64,000 nucleotides of DNA, taken from assembly GCA_947624245.1 (NCBI GenBank), contig CANQJL010000007.1, forward strand, positions 31,186 through 95,185, in the 5' to 3' direction. Each line of letters starts with the position of its first letter. Positions within the stretch are counted from its first letter, which is position 1. The notes under the pieces were generated by a model, which saw only the letters and a program-made list of their open reading frames with translations, was not told the DNA's origin and did not search any database. This document shows, piece by piece, positions 8,122-18,051 of the stretch. A program made the position numbers and the translations under genes. Source of the DNA: an uncultured Acetatifactor sp. (GTDB lineage Bacteria > Bacillota > Clostridia > Lachnospirales > Lachnospiraceae).

Positions 8122-10389
8122 ATGAAAAAGAACAGAGCGGTGGTGCTTTTGCTTTGTATTCTGCTGATCGTGGCAGGTATCACATATGTGGATATCTTCG
8201 GTACAGACTCCACAGGCGCAGGCAGCGCGTCGGACATCAAGCTGGGTCTGGATCTGGCGGGCGGCGTCAGCATCACTTATCAGGTGGTGGGCGAGGAAAC
8301 GCCCGACGCTACCGACATGCAGGATACCATTGCAAAGCTGCAGCAGCGTGTTGAAAATTACAGTACGGAGGCTATCGTATATCAGGAGGGTCTGGACAGG
8401 ATCAACATAGAGATTCCCGGCGTGACCGATGCCAACGCGATCCTGCAGGAATTGGGAAGACCGGGCGCGCTGTATTTCATCGCAGAGACGGATTCTGAGG
8501 GAAACGCCAACTATACCGGCCAGATGGTACAGGACGCTGACGGCAATATCGGCACACAGTATGTGCTGAACAAGACCATCGAGGAGCTGATGGCCGAGGG
8601 CTCCATCAAGCTGGAGGGAACGGATGTAAAGGACGCAAGAGGCGGTTCCATTCAGACCAATATGGGAAGCGAATATGCGGTAGATCTGACGATGACCGAC
8701 GAGGGCGCGAAGAAGTTTGCGGACGCCACCCGAAATGCTTATGAAAAGGGCGAGACGCTGGGCATCTACTACGACGGCAGCATTATCAGTGCCCCTAAAG
8801 TGGAGGCGGTGCTCACCGACGGAAACGCCCAGATCACCCATATGGAATCGTTTGAAGCGGCGGAAAAGCTGGCTTCCACCATTCGTATCGGCGGCCTGAA
8901 GCTGGAGCTGGAGGAACTTCACTCCAAGGTGGTAGGCGCGCAGCTTGGCGTGGACGCCATTGAGACCAGTCTTCTGGCAGGCGCCATCGGACTTATCATA
9001 GTGGCACTGTTCATGATCTGTGTATATCGGATTCCCGGCGTTGCGTCCGTGGTGGGACTTGCGTCTTACGTGGCGCTTGTAGTGCTTTTGCTGAACGGAT
9101 TTGACATGACGCTTACCCTGTCCGGCATAGCGGGCATTATTCTCTCCATCGGTATGGCGGTAGATGCGAACGTGATCATATTCGCCCGCATCAGAGAGGA
9201 GCTGGCGGCAGGAAAGACCGTGAAGAATGCCATCAAGACAGGATTTGACAAGGCTCTGTCGGCAATCATCGACGGAAATATCACCACTCTGATCGCGGCC
9301 GTGGTGCTGCTGTTCCTGGGGCCCGGCTCCGTGCAGGGCTTTGCCCAGACGCTGGCGCTCGGCATCGTGCTTTCCATGTTCACCTCACTGCTGGTGACGA
9401 GAGTGGTATTGAACGCATTTTACGCCTTGGGCGCAAAGAGCGTGAAGCTTTACGGCGTTGCAAAGGAGCGCAAGCCCCTTCAGATATTGCAGAAAAAGTG
9501 GATATTCTTCGGGATATCCCTAGCGGCGATCGCAGCGGGCTTTATCGCCATGGGAGTGTTCAGGGCAAAGACGGGAGACGCCCTGAATTACAGCCTGGAC
9601 TTTAAGGGCGGCACAGCCGTGACGGTGACCTTTGACCATGCGATGAGCCTGGAGGAGGCGAACCGCGACGTGGTGCCTCTGATCGAGCAGCTCACAGGCA
9701 GCGCCGTTCAGGTTCAGACCGTGCAGGAGTCCAATGAGGTCATCTTTAAGACGGATACCCTGAATGTGGATCAGAGAGAGTCGCTGACCGAAATGCTGAC
9801 CTCCACTTTCGGCATTACGGAAGACAGAATTACTTCGGAGACCATCAGCTCTACCATCAGTGACGAGATGAAGTCGGACACGATCATTGCCGTGCTGGTG
9901 GCGATCGTCTGCATGCTGATCTATATCAGGATCCGCTTTACCGATATCCGCTTCGGCATCAGCAGTATTCTTGCGCTGATCCATGACGTGCTGGTAGTGC
10001 TGGCTTTCTATGCGATCGCGCGGGTATCGGTGAGCAACACCTTTGTGGCCTGCATGTTGACTATCGTGGGCTACTCTATCAACGCGACCATCGTTATCTT
10101 TGACCGTATCAGAGAGAACATGCGGGGGTCTTCCGACAAGGATACCCTGCGGGAGGTGGCAGACCGCAGCATTACCCAGACGATGTCCAGGAGCATTTTC
10201 ACCTCCCTGACCACGTTCATCATGGTGGCAGTGCTGTATGTGCTGGGCGTGACAAGCATCAAGGATTTTGCGCTTCCGCTCATGGTAGGCATTGTGTGCG
10301 GTACTTATTCCTCCATCTGTCTGGCAGGCAGCCTGTGGTATATTTTCCGCACGAAGTTCGCGCCTAAGAAGAGCAAGAGCAAGAAATAG
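8122..10389 (+). CDS. secDF: Fused protein translocase subunit SecDF
   Basis: 755-residue RND-type membrane protein that uses the proton gradient to help pull secreted proteins through SecYEG. The SecD half (~1-440) has an N-terminal helix, the LGLDLAGGVSI motif, a large periplasm-equivalent P1 domain, and the helix ADANVIIFARIREE. The SecF half (~460-755) repeats the plan (LDFKGGTAVTV and NATIVIFDRIRENM). Many Clostridia have separate secD and secF; here they are one ORF. Position after scfB is a known SCIFF synteny. Confidence 0.94.
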   Translation: MKKNRAVVLLLCILLIVAGITYVDIFGTDSTGAGSASDIKLGLDLAGGVSITYQVVGEETPDATDMQDTIAKLQQRVENYSTEAIVYQEGLDRINIEIPGVTDANAILQELGRPGALYFIAETDSEGNANYTGQMVQDADGNIGTQYVLNKTIEELMAEGSIKLEGTDVKDARGGSIQTNMGSEYAVDLTMTDEGAKKFADATRNAYEKGETLGIYYDGSIISAPKVEAVLTDGNAQITHMESFEAAEKLASTIRIGGLKLELEELHSKVVGAQLGVDAIETSLLAGAIGLIIVALFMICVYRIPGVASVVGLASYVALVVLLLNGFDMTLTLSGIAGIILSIGMAVDANVIIFARIREELAAGKTVKNAIKTGFDKALSAIIDGNITTLIAAVVLLFLGPGSVQGFAQTLALGIVLSMFTSLLVTRVVLNAFYALGAKSVKLYGVAKERKPLQILQKKWIFFGISLAAIAAGFIAMGVFRAKTGDALNYSLDFKGGTAVTVTFDHAMSLEEANRDVVPLIEQLTGSAVQVQTVQESNEVIFKTDTLNVDQRESLTEMLTSTFGITEDRITSETISSTISDEMKSDTIIAVLVAIVCMLIYIRIRFTDIRFGISSILALIHDVLVVLAFYAIARVSVSNTFVACMLTIVGYSINATIVIFDRIRENMRGSSDKDTLREVADRSITQTMSRSIFTSLTTFIMVAVLYVLGVTSIKDFALPLMVGIVCGTYSSICLAGSLWYIFRTKFAPKKSKSKK

Positions 10390-10426
10390 GACCTGTTGAG
10401 GAAAGCATAGGAAAAGGACGACAAAA

Positions 10427-11014
10427 ATGGACAAAGAGAACCGAATCGACGGAGTAAAAGACACGGTATCCGAGAAGGAAGCACAAAAGAAAAACGGGAC
10501 AGGCATATCGCTGAAGGCCAAGCTTGTGGCGGCGGCCATAGGCGCGCTCGCCGTGCTGCTGGCGATCCTGATTCCGATTCTTGTGAAGGATTCCGTTGAA
10601 AAAAAGGTGAGAAAAGCCTTTGAGACATATGTGGGAGTCTTTGTGACCGGAGATATCGATGCGGATAAGGTCAAGTGGAAGAAGTACTATCCCGCAGAAG
10701 TGGAGGAAGAGATAGGGAATTGGGCGCACGAAAGTCTTGCGCCGTCTTCTTTTTTTGCCCCGGGGGACTACGATTACAAGATCATGGCAATCACTCAGCT
10801 TGACGGCAGTGACAGCGAAGAACTGGTACAGGAGCTCGTGGAGGATTTCTACCGCTACCACAATTTCAGTATCAAGACCGCAGACCTTAAGATCTCCGAG
10901 GCCTATCTTGTGATCATCAGGAATTATTCCGGACAGGGTCCCGCGCTGGGCTATGCGCTGGTGGTCAAGGTAAACGGAAAGTATGGCGTATATTCTCTGG
11001 CAAACGAGATGTAG
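10427..11014 (+). CDS. Membrane-anchored protein of unknown function
   Basis: 195 residues: a charged cytoplasmic N-terminus (~1-28), one transmembrane helix (~30-55, LVAAAIGALAVLLAILIPILV) and an extracellular domain of ~140 residues with mixed charge. No cysteine and no lipobox, so it is a signal-anchor type II protein. I do not recognise a family. It lies 37 bases after secDF and 49 bases before the zinc-ribbon gene, in what looks like one transcription unit. Confidence 0.7.
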   Translation: MDKENRIDGVKDTVSEKEAQKKNGTGISLKAKLVAAAIGALAVLLAILIPILVKDSVEKKVRKAFETYVGVFVTGDIDADKVKWKKYYPAEVEEEIGNWAHESLAPSSFFAPGDYDYKIMAITQLDGSDSEELVQELVEDFYRYHNFSIKTADLKISEAYLVIIRNYSGQGPALGYALVVKVNGKYGVYSLANEM

Positions 11015-11063
11015 GCCTGTTTAAGCTCCGCAAAATACGCGATGATTTATGAGGAGGTCAGTT

Positions 11064-13097
11064 ATGTTTTGCGCAAAATGTGGTACCAGACTTGAGGATT
11101 CCGAAAAATTCTGTCCTAACTGCGGAACGCCCACAGCGGAACCGGAGGGACAGTCCGAGCAATCCGCCCCTGCGGCAGAATCGGAGAAGCAGTCCGAGCA
11201 GCCTGCCCCTGCGGCGAATCCCGTACAGCAGGCAGCGCCCGCAGCGAAGCCTGCCAAGAAAAAGACGGGCAGGATCGTCATTGGGGTGGTGCTGGCAGGC
11301 ATTGCGGTGGTGCTGGCGGCGGCAGGAACCGTTGTGGCTGTCAATTTTGCAAGAATCAATAACTTTATCCATAAGACGTTTCAATCCCCGGAAGACTATT
11401 ATCGGTACGTGGAGGGAAAGACTCTGGACGAGGCAGTGGAACTGGACGGAGAGATGTACGGCCTGATGCTGGAGCAGATTCAGAATGCATATAATAATTC
11501 CGGTTCCGTCATTGCATCTGTGGAACTGGCAGATGCGGGCAGGGATCTTCTGGAGCTTTCCGGATTGGCAAATGTGGATCTCTCCTGGGTCGAGAGCGCG
11601 TATATCAATTACGAATATGCGGTCAAGGACGACAAAAGCGGCTTTGGCCTGAGCGCCGGTCTCAACGGGGACAATATTGTATCCGTGAACGGGGCTGCCG
11701 ATATGGAAGAAGGCCAGGTCTACCTGCAGATTCCGGAGCTGAACGGTACCTATATGGGATTTGACCTGAAGGACGCCATGGGGCGTTCTTATGAGGATTT
11801 TGCCGAGGCGACGGCAAAGCGCAGGGAGCTTTTTGAAGCGCTCTCGAAGAGTCTGCCGGAGCAAAAAACTTTTGAAAGGCTGCTGGAAAAATACCTGAAC
11901 ACGGCGTTGGCCTGTGTGGACGAGGTGGAACTGCAGTCGGGCGTACTGGAGGCGGAAGGCATAGAGCAGAAGTGCACCGTGCTGAAGGTGTATTTCGATA
12001 AGGACACTCTGGGAGATATGTTTGACGCGGTTCTGGAAGAGGCGAAGAACGATGAGCAGCTGCAGAAGGCCGTTGCCGATATTGCGGAGGCGGTGGACGA
12101 GGGGAACGGCGGAGACGCTTACGAAGATTTCCTGAAGGAATTGAAAGATTACAGAGATGACCTGAAGGACGCTGAAGATATTGACGTAGTCATGACCGTG
12201 TATGTGGACAACAAAGGCAACGTGGCAGGCAGGGAGTTTGAGACGGATGACATGGCGATCTCTTACAGAATGCCCGAAAACAAAAAGGATTTCGGTCTTG
12301 TGTACTCCGTGGAGGTAGACGGTGTCAGCGTATCCCTTACCGGAAGCGGCAAACGTTCCCAGGATAAGATCGACGGTGAGTTCCGCCTGCGCTATACAGG
12401 CGCTACCATTCTGAATATCACGGCGGACGATCTGGATCTGGCCACCCTGAAGCGCGGCAGGCTGAACGGTGAACTGGAGGTGACGGTGGGGAGCGGGCTC
12501 GGCATGGTAGCACATGAAGTTCCAGGGCTGTCCGTTCTTCAGAAAATGAAATTTATCCTGACGTCAAGGACCTCCGATAAATCCGTGGAATATATCCTGT
12601 TGGTGAACTATGACGGCGACGATATGGGAACCCTGGCCGTGAGCGCAGAGAAAAAGGGCGACGTCGAGGTGAAGGTGCCCGACGGGAAGGAAGTGCTCGA
12701 TATTGCGGGCGCAGAAGATCTGCAGGAGTGGGTGGACGAAATTGACTGGGACGAGGTCGTAGACACGCTGCAGGAGACGGATCTGCCCAGAAGTGCGGTC
12801 AAGGCAGTGGAGAAGATCGGAGAGACTCTGCGGGAGAACGATCTGACGGAGCTTCTGGAGATGCTGCAGTACTTCGGAGGGTATTACGGCGGCAGCTATT
12901 TCGACGATTCCTACAACGATGACTATTTCGACGATTATTTCGGCGATTCCTATAACGACGATTATTACGACGACTACTACGACGATTACTACAACGACGG
13001 CGGCAGTTATTACGACGACTACTATGACGATTCCTACTACGACGATTATTACAACGATTATTATTACGACGACTATTACAATGACGATTACTACTAA
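11064..13097 (+). CDS. Zinc-ribbon membrane protein with C-terminal Asp/Tyr repeat tail
   Basis: 677 residues from the ATG at 11064 (GAGGAGG site; the ORF-track start is 5 codons earlier). The N-terminus MFCAKCGTRLEDSEKFCPNCG is a double CxxC zinc ribbon, followed by an Ala/Pro/Glu/Gln linker with two near-repeats, a transmembrane helix (~72-95) and a ~500-residue extracellular region. The last ~75 residues are nearly all Asp, Tyr, Asn and Gly (SYNDDYYDDYYDDYYNDGG). Zinc-ribbon plus helix architectures are common in Clostridia, usually of unknown role. The tail is strongly acidic and aromatic and could bind cations or wall polymer (inference). The TAA stop lies inside the repeat pattern; the same frame continues for 9 D/Y-rich codons to a second TAA at 13125. 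An ABC-2 transporter follows. Confidence 0.85.
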   Translation: MFCAKCGTRLEDSEKFCPNCGTPTAEPEGQSEQSAPAAESEKQSEQPAPAANPVQQAAPAAKPAKKKTGRIVIGVVLAGIAVVLAAAGTVVAVNFARINNFIHKTFQSPEDYYRYVEGKTLDEAVELDGEMYGLMLEQIQNAYNNSGSVIASVELADAGRDLLELSGLANVDLSWVESAYINYEYAVKDDKSGFGLSAGLNGDNIVSVNGAADMEEGQVYLQIPELNGTYMGFDLKDAMGRSYEDFAEATAKRRELFEALSKSLPEQKTFERLLEKYLNTALACVDEVELQSGVLEAEGIEQKCTVLKVYFDKDTLGDMFDAVLEEAKNDEQLQKAVADIAEAVDEGNGGDAYEDFLKELKDYRDDLKDAEDIDVVMTVYVDNKGNVAGREFETDDMAISYRMPENKKDFGLVYSVEVDGVSVSLTGSGKRSQDKIDGEFRLRYTGATILNITADDLDLATLKRGRLNGELEVTVGSGLGMVAHEVPGLSVLQKMKFILTSRTSDKSVEYILLVNYDGDDMGTLAVSAEKKGDVEVKVPDGKEVLDIAGAEDLQEWVDEIDWDEVVDTLQETDLPRSAVKAVEKIGETLRENDLTELLEMLQYFGGYYGGSYFDDSYNDDYFDDYFGDSYNDDYYDDYYDDYYNDGGSYYDDYYDDSYYDDYYNDYYYDDYYNDDYY

Positions 13098-13127
13098 GAT
13101 GACAATGACGACGATTATCTGTGGTAA
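12892..13127 (+). repeat. Asp/Tyr codon repeat (GAY-GAY-TAY-TAY, ~12-bp units)
   Basis: Imperfect tandem units such as GACGATTATTAC and GACGACTACTAC, broken by Asn, Gly or Ser codons. Synonymous changes differ between units, so the array is not freshly expanded. It continues through the annotated stop to 13127. Confidence 0.85.
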
Positions 13128-13152
13128 ATTTCTCAGGGAGAGTATTTGAGTC

Positions 13153-13824
13153 ATGAAAATTGAACTGTCGGAAATACGGAAGGCCTACCGAAAACGGGTG
13201 GTACTCAAAGATATTTCCCTGACAGCAAAAGAAGGCGACTGCGTGGGCATTCTTGGCGGAAACGGCTGTGGAAAGTCCACGCTGCTTTCTATACTGGCAG
13301 GTGTACAGAGAGCGGACGGCGGCTCGTTTGTCTGTGACGGACAGGATCTCTTGCGGGACGGGAAGCTGCGCAATGCCCTGTTGGGATATGTCCCTCAAGG
13401 GAATCCGCTGATCGAGGAGCTTTCCGCATGGGACAATCTGCGCATGTGGTATGACAAAGAGACGCTGAGACGGGAACTGGATCAGGGTGTTCTGGCAATG
13501 CTTGGCATTGACGGCTTTCTCAAGGTGCCTGTGCGGAAGATGTCCGGCGGCATGAAAAAGAGGTTGTCCATCGGGTGCGCCGTTGCGGCAAAGCCACGGA
13601 TCCTGCTGCTGGACGAGCCGTCCTCCAATCTGGACCTTGTCTGTAAGGAAGAGATACGTCATTATTTTGAGGCATTTAAAGAGCAGGGCGGTATTCTCCT
13701 GTTGGCCACTCATGATATGCAGGAGATCGCTCTCTGCGACCAATGCTTTATTTTAAAGCAGGGAACGCTCTTTCCCTATGTTTACGACGGTGACATTTCC
13801 CGTCTGGCGGAGAATTTGTCATGA
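13153..13824 (+). CDS. ABC-2 type transporter ATP-binding protein
   Basis: 223-residue ATPase with Walker A GGNGCGKST, signature MSGGMKKRLSIGCAV, Walker B ILLLDEPSSNLDL and H-loop ATHDM. It resembles the CcmA/DrrA-like class of exporters. It starts 55 bases after the zinc-ribbon gene and overlaps the next permease by 4 bases (ATGA). The cargo is unknown. Confidence 0.9.
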   Translation: MKIELSEIRKAYRKRVVLKDISLTAKEGDCVGILGGNGCGKSTLLSILAGVQRADGGSFVCDGQDLLRDGKLRNALLGYVPQGNPLIEELSAWDNLRMWYDKETLRRELDQGVLAMLGIDGFLKVPVRKMSGGMKKRLSIGCAVAAKPRILLLDEPSSNLDLVCKEEIRHYFEAFKEQGGILLLATHDMQEIALCDQCFILKQGTLFPYVYDGDISRLAENLS

Positions 13825-15062
13825 AAATTTTCGGAAGTTATTTTATCCTTCAACTCAGGCGGACCTTGCGGCATCTGCCGGCGCTTGCGGTCCTCACGCT
13901 GGTCTTGTGCGGCTGTGCGGGGATTTTTGCCGTGCAGTGCGTGAGAGACAGGGAGACGTCAGAGGACAGGCAAAAATATCGGATAGCCCTTGTGGGAGAA
14001 ACAGATGACACCTATCTGGGCTTCGGTATCTCGGTGCTCTCCAGGCTGGACGATTCCCGCTATATGCTGGATTTTCCGAGTATGACGGAGGCGGAGGCCA
14101 GAAGGGCATTGATGGCCGGAGAGATCGACGCTTATGCCAAGGTGCCGGAGGGGCTGACGGATTCCATCGTGCAGGGTACGAATGACACGAAGGTAACCCT
14201 TGTAGGCTCCACCAATCAAAAGGGAATGGCGGGTATTCTGGTGGAGGAGCTGGCGGAGGCCGCCTCGACGATGATCGTCCGCTCCCAGAGCGCTGTTTTC
14301 GGAATGCAGAATATTCTGTGGGAGAACGATCTGGGCGATCAATGGTGGGAATATACCGAGAGGCTGAATCTTCGGCTAATCGACATGGTGCTGAACCGCA
14401 CCGGACTGTGCGATCTGAAGGTGTTGGGAATAGGCGGAGGACTTTCCGCGGAGGGCTATTATCTGTGCGGGATCACGGTCTTTTTCCTGCTGCTTTCCGG
14501 AATCGGCAGCAGTCCGCTGTTCTCCGGAAGGAATCGAGAACTGGCAGGACTGATGGCGTCCAGAGGAGCGGGAGCCGTTTCGCAGGTGGCCGGAGAATAT
14601 CTGGCATATCTGCTGCCGGCAGCGATCTGTCTGTTTGGTATCTTTCTGACCGTATGGCCGCTCTTGGGAAGCGGCGCCCTCGGGATAGCGGAGTGGAACG
14701 GCAAGGGCGTTTTGAACGCCGCAGGATTCTTCTTCGCGCTTCTCCCTGTGGCGGCGGCATTTGCGGCAATGCAGTTTTTTGTCTATGAGGCTGCGGAGGG
14801 AGTGGTGAGCAGTATCCTGCTGCAGTTTGTCTGCGGCATCGGCATGGCATATATTGCAGGCTGCTTTTATCCTGCCGGTATGCTTCCGGATTGTTTGCGG
14901 CAAGTGGGAGAGGTGCTTCCGGCGGGCGTTGCACTGCGCTATGCGGGCGGAAGCCTCACGGGGGAGATTCCGTTTTCGGCGGCAGCGGGGATCCTCTTTT
15001 ACCTGATCTTATTTTTTGCGCTGTCCGTATCGGTCAGAAAACGCAGGATTCAGAGAGGATAG
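13821..15062 (+). CDS. ABC-2 type transporter permease (first)
   Basis: 413 residues. One N-terminal helix (~10-32), an extracellular region of ~180 residues, then a cluster of about five or six helices (~215-410), the layout of ABC-2/YhgE-like permeases. The ATGA overlap with the ATPase and the 6-base gap to the next permease argue for a heterodimeric channel. Confidence 0.85.
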   Translation: MKIFGSYFILQLRRTLRHLPALAVLTLVLCGCAGIFAVQCVRDRETSEDRQKYRIALVGETDDTYLGFGISVLSRLDDSRYMLDFPSMTEAEARRALMAGEIDAYAKVPEGLTDSIVQGTNDTKVTLVGSTNQKGMAGILVEELAEAASTMIVRSQSAVFGMQNILWENDLGDQWWEYTERLNLRLIDMVLNRTGLCDLKVLGIGGGLSAEGYYLCGITVFFLLLSGIGSSPLFSGRNRELAGLMASRGAGAVSQVAGEYLAYLLPAAICLFGIFLTVWPLLGSGALGIAEWNGKGVLNAAGFFFALLPVAAAFAAMQFFVYEAAEGVVSSILLQFVCGIGMAYIAGCFYPAGMLPDCLRQVGEVLPAGVALRYAGGSLTGEIPFSAAAGILFYLILFFALSVSVRKRRIQRG

Positions 15063-15068
15063 ACGGGA

Positions 15069-16184
15069 ATGCGTAGGATAGCGATACGATATGTTCTCTT
15101 AAATAAGCGTCTGTTCAAAAAATACAGCTTCCTTTTGATCCTGTGCATGGTGCCTCTGCTTCTGGCCGGAATGCGTATCGCGGCGAGACAGGAGAGCGGG
15201 ATCGTGACCGTCGCACTGTGGGGGAGCAATCCGGCGGACGAACTGTCGAACAGGGTCATGGAGCAGCTGGAGAGAAATGATGTGCTGCGCTATGTGCGCT
15301 GCACTTCCAGGGAAGAAGCTGTGGGGCTTGTGGAAAGCTTTCAGGCGGACGCGGCGTGGATCTTTCCCGAGGATCTTGCGGGCGAGTTTTGGGCGGCGGC
15401 TTCCGGAAAGACGGTGGCGCCCGTGGTGACTGTGCTGGAGCGGGAAGACAGTATCCCGCTGACCTTTTCCAGGGAAATCCTAAGCAGTGCGTTGTACCCC
15501 TATTTTTCCTATGCCGTCTATGAGGATTTTGTCAGAGATGACATGGGACTGGAAGCGGACAGCGGAGAACTGAAGGAGGCATACGAGCGGACTCTGGTGG
15601 AGGGAAGCCTGTTTCGGCTGGAGTACTTTGACGGGCAGGCATCGGAGGAGAGCAGCTATCTGTTGGCGCCCATGCGGGGAATGCTGGCGTTATGGCTGGT
15701 GCTGTGCGGACTGGCCGCGGCCCTGTACTATCTTCAGGATGAGCGGCGCGGGACCTTTTCGCAGATGTCGCTTCGGCGCAGGGAGTGGACGGCAATCGGA
15801 TTTCAGGCTGTGCTGTTGATTGATGCGGCGGCGGTGCAGATCATTGCCTTGAGATTCTCGGGCGTATTTACGATGTGGAGCAGGGAGATAGGGAACGCGG
15901 TCCTGTTCGCGGGCTGTACGCTGCTGTTCTGCAATCTGATGCGGCTTCTCTGCGGCACGCCGGAGCGCCTCGGCAGTTGTATTCCCGTCCTGATGACCGC
16001 CATGACGGTATTGTGTCCGGTGTTCGTCCGCATAGATCTGTTCCGGCCGCTTCAATATCTGCTGCCGCCTTTTTATTATTTAAATGCAACGCACAGCACC
16101 TACCATTTTTATTTGATGGCGGCATATATCTGCGTCATGGCTCTGCTGTGCGCCCTGGTCTCTTGGCGGAAGAACCGGAAATAA
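15069..16184 (+). CDS. ABC-2 type transporter permease (second)
   Basis: 371 residues with the same plan as its neighbour: N-terminal helix (~17-37), extracellular domain, then a C-terminal block of about six helices. The two permeases are divergent in sequence but matched in topology, so they probably pair. Last gene of the apparent unit that begins at or before 10427; 60 bases separate it from recJ. Confidence 0.83.
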   Translation: MRRIAIRYVLLNKRLFKKYSFLLILCMVPLLLAGMRIAARQESGIVTVALWGSNPADELSNRVMEQLERNDVLRYVRCTSREEAVGLVESFQADAAWIFPEDLAGEFWAAASGKTVAPVVTVLEREDSIPLTFSREILSSALYPYFSYAVYEDFVRDDMGLEADSGELKEAYERTLVEGSLFRLEYFDGQASEESSYLLAPMRGMLALWLVLCGLAAALYYLQDERRGTFSQMSLRRREWTAIGFQAVLLIDAAAVQIIALRFSGVFTMWSREIGNAVLFAGCTLLFCNLMRLLCGTPERLGSCIPVLMTAMTVLCPVFVRIDLFRPLQYLLPPFYYLNATHSTYHFYLMAAYICVMALLCALVSWRKNRK

Positions 16185-16244
16185 ACGCGCCAAGGCTCTG
16201 TGCATAACGGGGGCATGCAGGCGGAGGGAACGGAGTAAAGCAAG

Positions 16245-18011
16245 ATGGAAAAATGGTTCGTGGCGGCCAAGAAGGCCGACTTTAATCAATGGGCGGAGGA
16301 ATTTCACATCAGTCCGGTGCTGGCAAGGATACTGCGCAATCGGGACCTGACGGAAAGCGCCCAGGTGGAGCGGTTCCTGCACGGGACGCTGCAGGATTGT
16401 TATGCTCCCTGGCTTTTAAAGGATATGGACAGGGCGGTGGAAGCAATTCTGGAGGCGATAGAGCAGGGGACGGCCATTCGCGTCATCGGAGACTATGATG
16501 TGGACGGAATCTGCGCTTCCTATATCCTGACGAAGGGCTTTGAGATGCTGGGAGCCGCGGCGGATACGGCGATTCCTCATCGCATTCACGATGGCTACGG
16601 CCTCAATGACAACCTGATCCGCGAGGCTGCGGAGGAGGGTGTGGGATTGATCGTCACCTGCGACAACGGCATTGCCGCGGCGCCCCAGATCGAACTGGCG
16701 GGATCGCTTGGAATGAAGGTCGTCGTCACGGACCATCACGAGGTGCCGTTTGTCCTGTCGAAGGACGGGGAACGCAGCGAGGTGCTTCCCCCCGCGCTGG
16801 CCGTGGTGGATCCCAAGCGGGAGGAATGCGCCTATCCTTTTGCGGGCATCTGCGGGGCGGTGGTGGCCTACAAGCTGGTGACCGCACTTGCGCTAAAGAC
16901 CGGAAATGAGAAGCTGCGAGAGGCGCTGGAGGAGTTTTTGGAATTTGCGGCGCTGGCCACAGTGTGCGACGTGATGGAGCTTAAAGATGAGAACCGCATT
17001 CTGGTGAAGGCGGGACTGGAGCGCCTGCGGGATACGAAAAATCAGGGTCTGCGGGCGTTGATAGAGGTAAACGGACTGGATATCAAAGGCTTGAGCGCCT
17101 ATCATCTGGGCTTTGTGATCGGTCCCTGCCTGAATGCCACCGGAAGGCTGGATACGGCGAGACGGGCGCTGGAGCTTCTGCAGAGCGGGACGAAGGCGGA
17201 GGCCATGAGGGCGGCGGCGGAGCTGAAGGAGCTGAATGACAGCCGCAAGAATCTGACGCTTCAGGGCGTGGAGCAGGCGCAGCGTTACATAGAACAGAAC
17301 GGTCTTGGGCGGGATAAGGTCATAGTCGTCTTTTTGCCGGAGGTACACGAGAGCTTGGCGGGCATTATCGCCGGAAGGATAAGGGAGCGGTACAATCGCC
17401 CCGTGTTCATTCTCACATCGGGGGAAGACGGCGTAAAGGGCTCCGGCCGGTCCGTGGAGGGCTATCACATGTTTCGGGCCATGACGGAGGTGAAGCGGTA
17501 CTTTACGAAATTCGGCGGTCACGCCATGGCGGCGGGGCTTTCCATGGCGGAGGAGGATATCCCGAAGCTGCGCAGGGAGCTGAACGAAAGGTGCGCCATG
17601 ACGGATGAGGATTTCCTTCCGAAGGTCCACATCGACGTGCCCATGCCTCTGGATTACGCAACCGTGGAGCTGGCGGAGGAGCTGGAGCTTTTGGAGCCCT
17701 TCGGCGTAGGGAATCCCAAACCGCTCTTTGCACAGAAGGATCTGACCTTTCTTGCCGGTTCCCTGATGGGAAAAAATAAGAATTTTGCCGGATATGAGGT
17801 CAGAACGCCGGAGGGAAAGCGCTTCCGGCTGGTGTTCTTTGGAGATCCGGCGCTGTTCGACGCCTTTCTGGACGAGAAATTCGGCTCCGGCAGCGCCGAA
17901 AAGCTGTATCAGGGGAAGGGGCAGTGGAAGGTATCCGTGGCCTACCGGCTGGAAAAAAACACTTACAGAGGGGTCACACGCCTCGAGTATATCATGCAGC
18001 ATTACTGCTGA
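16245..18011 (+). CDS. recJ: Single-stranded-DNA-specific exonuclease RecJ
   Basis: 588-residue DHH/DHHA1 phosphoesterase acting 5'-3' on single-stranded DNA in recombination and repair. The DHH core has GDYDVDGICASYIL (motif I), VTCDNGIAA (motif II), TDHHEVP (motif III) and a later metal-site Asp. The DHHA1 part holds KFGGHAMAAGLS, and a C-terminal OB-fold-like segment follows (~470-588). Length and motif order fit RecJ. The GGAG ribosome site lies 9 bases before the ATG. Confidence 0.93.
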   Translation: MEKWFVAAKKADFNQWAEEFHISPVLARILRNRDLTESAQVERFLHGTLQDCYAPWLLKDMDRAVEAILEAIEQGTAIRVIGDYDVDGICASYILTKGFEMLGAAADTAIPHRIHDGYGLNDNLIREAAEEGVGLIVTCDNGIAAAPQIELAGSLGMKVVVTDHHEVPFVLSKDGERSEVLPPALAVVDPKREECAYPFAGICGAVVAYKLVTALALKTGNEKLREALEEFLEFAALATVCDVMELKDENRILVKAGLERLRDTKNQGLRALIEVNGLDIKGLSAYHLGFVIGPCLNATGRLDTARRALELLQSGTKAEAMRAAAELKELNDSRKNLTLQGVEQAQRYIEQNGLGRDKVIVVFLPEVHESLAGIIAGRIRERYNRPVFILTSGEDGVKGSGRSVEGYHMFRAMTEVKRYFTKFGGHAMAAGLSMAEEDIPKLRRELNERCAMTDEDFLPKVHIDVPMPLDYATVELAEELELLEPFGVGNPKPLFAQKDLTFLAGSLMGKNKNFAGYEVRTPEGKRFRLVFFGDPALFDAFLDEKFGSGSAEKLYQGKGQWKVSVAYRLEKNTYRGVTRLEYIMQHYC

Positions 18012-18051
18012 GCGAGGCAGGAGCCGCCGAAGCGGCAGAATGAGAGGAAAG

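Noticed and set aside
12919-13149. 76-residue Thr/Ile-rich plus ORF and the Val/Ile-rich minus ORF
   Set aside because: Frame shadows of the Asp/Tyr repeat.
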